Assembly (NCBI GenBank): GCA_021785315.1 | Contig: JAJYFX010000061.1 | Span: 1-8,381, forward strand | Direction of reading: 5' to 3' | From: Actinomycetes bacterium | Lineage (GTDB): Bacteria > Actinomycetota > Acidimicrobiia > Acidimicrobiales > Acidimicrobiaceae | Length of the DNA stretch: 8,381 nt | Part shown: positions 6,807-8,381 of the stretch, one piece after another | Layout of the letters: each line of letters opens with the position of its first letter | How positions within the stretch are numbered: the first letter of the stretch is position 1 | Program-made: the position numbers and the translations under genes | Notes under the pieces: generated by a model | The model's input: the letters and a program-made list of their open reading frames with translations, nothing else | Database searches by the model: none | What the model was told of the DNA's origin: nothing

Positions 6807-8045
6807 ATGGCTAGACAGACAGGGTTTTCCAAGCCGAGAAGAGAATCCCGCCAGATCATGGTAGGTAAAGTAGCGGTTGGAGGTGGTGCGCCAGTTTCAG
6901 TCCAGTCGATGACTACGACCAAGACTTCCGATGTCGAAGGGACGTTAGCTCAAATCTATGCACTGTACGGAGCCGGGGCTGACATAGTGCGCTGCACGTG
7001 CAATGACGCGGATGCAGCGGAGGGACTGGCCCGCATCGTACCAAGATCTCCGGTGCCGATTGTGGCCGATATTCACTTTCATTACGAGATGGCTCTGGCT
7101 GCGCTCGAGGCTGGCGTCGCATGCTTGAGGCTAAATCCGGGAAATCTCAGAAAGCCTGCCGAGATAAAGCTGGTGGCTTCAGAGGCAAAGGATCGGGGCG
7201 TGCCAATACGAATTGGAGTCAACGCCGGATCCCTGCATCCTGATCTCTACGAGAAGTATGGCGGCGCCACACCAGAAGCTTTGGTCGAGTCGGCGCTCTA
7301 CGAGTTGTCTCTCTTTGGTGAAGTTGGGTTCGAAGATGTAAAGATTTCCGTCAAGGCATCGAACGTGCCGCTGATGATCGAGTCATACCGTATGCTCGCA
7401 GAGGCCACCAATGTTCCTTTGCATCTCGGAGTTACCGAAGCTGGACCGCCTCCGGCTGGCCTTATCAAGAGCAGCGCTGGAATTGGCGCCCTGCTTGCAG
7501 AGGGTATTGGCGACACCATAAGATACTCGCTTACTGCCGACCCGATCGAAGAGGCCAAGGCCGGTAGGCAGCTGCTGGAGGCCCTAGGCCTGAGAGATCG
7601 CGTCGGACTGGATTTGATTGCTTGTCCAAGCTGTGGCAGGACCGAAATCGACGTGATTTCAGTTGCCCGTCAGGTCGAAGAAGCGCTGGAAAAGCTGAAG
7701 CTCCCGATCCAGGTGGCAGTCATGGGTTGCGTAGTCAATGGTCCCGGCGAGGCACGCGAGGCAGACCTAGGGATTGCGGCGGGCAAGCATAAAGGCCACC
7801 TCTTCATCAAGGGAAAGATAGTCAGGGTCGTCCCGGAAGAGCGGATGGTGGAGGAGCTGGTTCAAGAGGCGCAGAACCTGGCCAAAGAAGGGGTGGAGGC
7901 TCGACTTGCAGCTGCCGATGAAAATGCGGCGCGGGAGGCTGAGCTGGACCGGGCTGAGCTGCTCGAGGTGAAGGGATCGGATGTCAACAACAGCGAGGCG
8001 AAGGTCAGCCTGATCCGGAAGCGCTTATCTGACGAGGCTGGCTGA
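6807..8045 (+). CDS. ispG: 4-hydroxy-3-methylbut-2-enyl diphosphate synthase (GcpE)
   Basis: IspG converts 2-C-methyl-D-erythritol 2,4-cyclodiphosphate to HMBPP, the penultimate MEP-pathway step, using a [4Fe-4S] cluster and reduced ferredoxin or flavodoxin. The 412-residue protein opens with the TIM-barrel domain: RQIMVGKVAVGGGAPVSVQS, MTTTKTSDVEGT, ADIVRCTCND, VADIHFHYEMAL and LRLNPGN. Next come KISVKASN, HLGVTEAGPP and GIGDTIRYSLT. The cluster domain has the three cysteine ligands Cys273 and Cys276 (CPSCGRTE) and Cys308 (MGCVVNGPGEA), with the fourth ligand Glu315. It has no A* insertion, so it is the short two-domain bacterial form. After the usual end near VPEERMVEELVQEA the protein continues for about 50 charged residues (Ala, Glu, Arg, Lys rich). 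The ATG at 6807 suits the family start. It follows the protease gene by 100 bases; dxr upstream encodes another step of the same pathway. Confidence 0.97.
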   Translation: MARQTGFSKPRRESRQIMVGKVAVGGGAPVSVQSMTTTKTSDVEGTLAQIYALYGAGADIVRCTCNDADAAEGLARIVPRSPVPIVADIHFHYEMALAALEAGVACLRLNPGNLRKPAEIKLVASEAKDRGVPIRIGVNAGSLHPDLYEKYGGATPEALVESALYELSLFGEVGFEDVKISVKASNVPLMIESYRMLAEATNVPLHLGVTEAGPPPAGLIKSSAGIGALLAEGIGDTIRYSLTADPIEEAKAGRQLLEALGLRDRVGLDLIACPSCGRTEIDVISVARQVEEALEKLKLPIQVAVMGCVVNGPGEAREADLGIAAGKHKGHLFIKGKIVRVVPEERMVEELVQEAQNLAKEGVEARLAAADENAAREAELDRAELLEVKGSDVNNSEAKVSLIRKRLSDEAG

Positions 8046-8060
8046 TCGGCTTCAAGCGAT

Positions 8061-8126
8061 TTGTGTCGGTCCTGGTAGGGATTTATGCTAATTCGTTGTT
8101 AGGCTCGGCTTCAAAGCAAATAGCCT
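8061..8126 (+). promoter_or_regulatory. Candidate promoter region of proS
   Basis: The 87-base ispG-proS gap holds two possible promoters. One is TTGTGT (8061-8066), a 17-base spacer and TATGCT (8084-8089), predicting a leader of roughly 37 bases. The other is TTGTTA (8096-8101), a 19-base spacer and TAGCCT (8121-8126), a TANNNT-type -10 element placed six bases before the proS ATG, which would give a leaderless mRNA. Neither is strong. No clear Shine-Dalgarno sequence precedes proS, which favours the second reading slightly. The gap also holds a ten-base direct repeat, TCGGCTTCAA, at 8046-8055 and 8105-8114. Confidence 0.3.
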
Positions 8127-8132
8127 TTACGC

Positions 8133-8381
8133 ATGCGCATGACAAGGTTAGCTTTGAAAACTCAACGAGAAGCTCCGGCGGATGCCGAGGCGGTGTCTCA
8201 TCAGTTGTTGGTAAGGGCAGGTTACATACGTCGTTTGGCCTCGGGTGTCTACAGCTTTCTCCCGCTTGGACTGCGAGTCTTGGCCAAGCTAAATCAGATC
8301 GTCCGCGAGGAATTTGACGCAGCCGGTGCCCAGGAGCTTTTGCTTCCCGCGCTGCATCCAGTTGAGATTTGGGAGCAAACT
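8133..8381 (+). CDS. proS: Prolyl-tRNA synthetase, 5' part only
   Basis: ProRS is the cytoplasmic class II enzyme that charges tRNA-Pro with proline. Only the first 83 residues are in the window; the frame is open to the last base. The segment matches the bacterial-type ProRS N-terminus: [39 protein letters not shown] (YSFLPLG at 40-46), then the helix [21 protein letters not shown] and the strand [12 protein letters not shown], which includes class II motif 1. Two ATGs in frame (8133 and 8139) are possible. 8133 aligns with the usual MR..., as in E. coli, where the second residue is also Arg. A stop codon in frame at 8121-8123 excludes a longer start. No Shine-Dalgarno sequence is visible before either ATG, unusual compared with the other genes here. 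It lies 87 bases after ispG on the same strand. Confidence 0.95.
   Translation, partial: MRMTRLALKTQREAPADAEAVSHQLLVRAGYIRRLASGVYSFLPLGLRVLAKLNQIVREEFDAAGAQELLLPALHPVEIWEQT

Noticed and set aside
8063..8317. 84-codon open frame overlapping the start of proS
   Set aside because: It overlaps the clear proS frame for most of its length and its translation has no recognisable features; it is a shadow frame.
1..8381. Search for a novel defence, mobile or biosynthetic system
   Set aside because: Every substantial + strand gene belongs to a well-known housekeeping family in a conserved order; there are no integrase, transposase, repeat-array or tRNA-flanked segments.

Overview
This window is a contiguous stretch of bacterial housekeeping chromosome with every gene on the + strand: rpsB (3' end only), tsf, pyrH, frr, cdsA, dxr, a site-2-protease gene (rseP/rip1 type), ispG and proS (5' end only). 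The order dxr–site-2 protease–ispG is also found in Mycobacterium tuberculosis. The tight rpsB-tsf-pyrH-frr-cdsA-dxr-S2P-ispG-proS run suggests an actinobacterium. The approximately even GC content, the many TTG/GTG-rich starts and the very long hydrophilic N-terminus on CdsA would fit a moderate-GC lineage such as Acidimicrobiia; this is inference from gene order and protein style, not from any search.

Layout. Positions 1-373 encode the C-terminal 123 residues of ribosomal protein S2. A 116-base spacer follows, carrying two consecutive stem-loops, the second a perfect 11-bp stem. Then come tsf (EF-Ts) and pyrH (UMP kinase, TTG start). frr (ribosome recycling factor) overlaps the pyrH stop by one base. 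After 41 bases comes cdsA (CDP-diacylglycerol synthase with a roughly 244-residue N-terminal extension), then dxr (DXP reductoisomerase, TTG start), then a four-base overlap into the M50 protease gene. A 100-base gap precedes ispG, and an 87-base gap precedes proS, which runs off the right end. No gene-free stretch exceeds 300 bases. I saw no tRNA, rRNA, mobile element, CRISPR array or foreign-looking segment.

How the genes work together. rpsB, tsf, frr and proS serve translation. pyrH supplies UDP, and hence the CTP that CdsA uses to make CDP-diacylglycerol for phospholipids. dxr and ispG are two steps of the non-mevalonate (MEP) isoprenoid pathway. The site-2 protease is a membrane protease that in actinobacterial relatives processes anti-sigma factors. 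Overlaps and short spacers from tsf to the protease imply co-transcription with translational coupling; the gaps before ispG and proS are where additional promoters are most likely.

I did not find a novel system. The most notable points are the rpsB-tsf stem-loops, the CdsA extension, a shared TTGGAG-N6-TTG start layout at pyrH and dxr, a possible leaderless start for proS, and an acidic/charged C-terminal tail on IspG.
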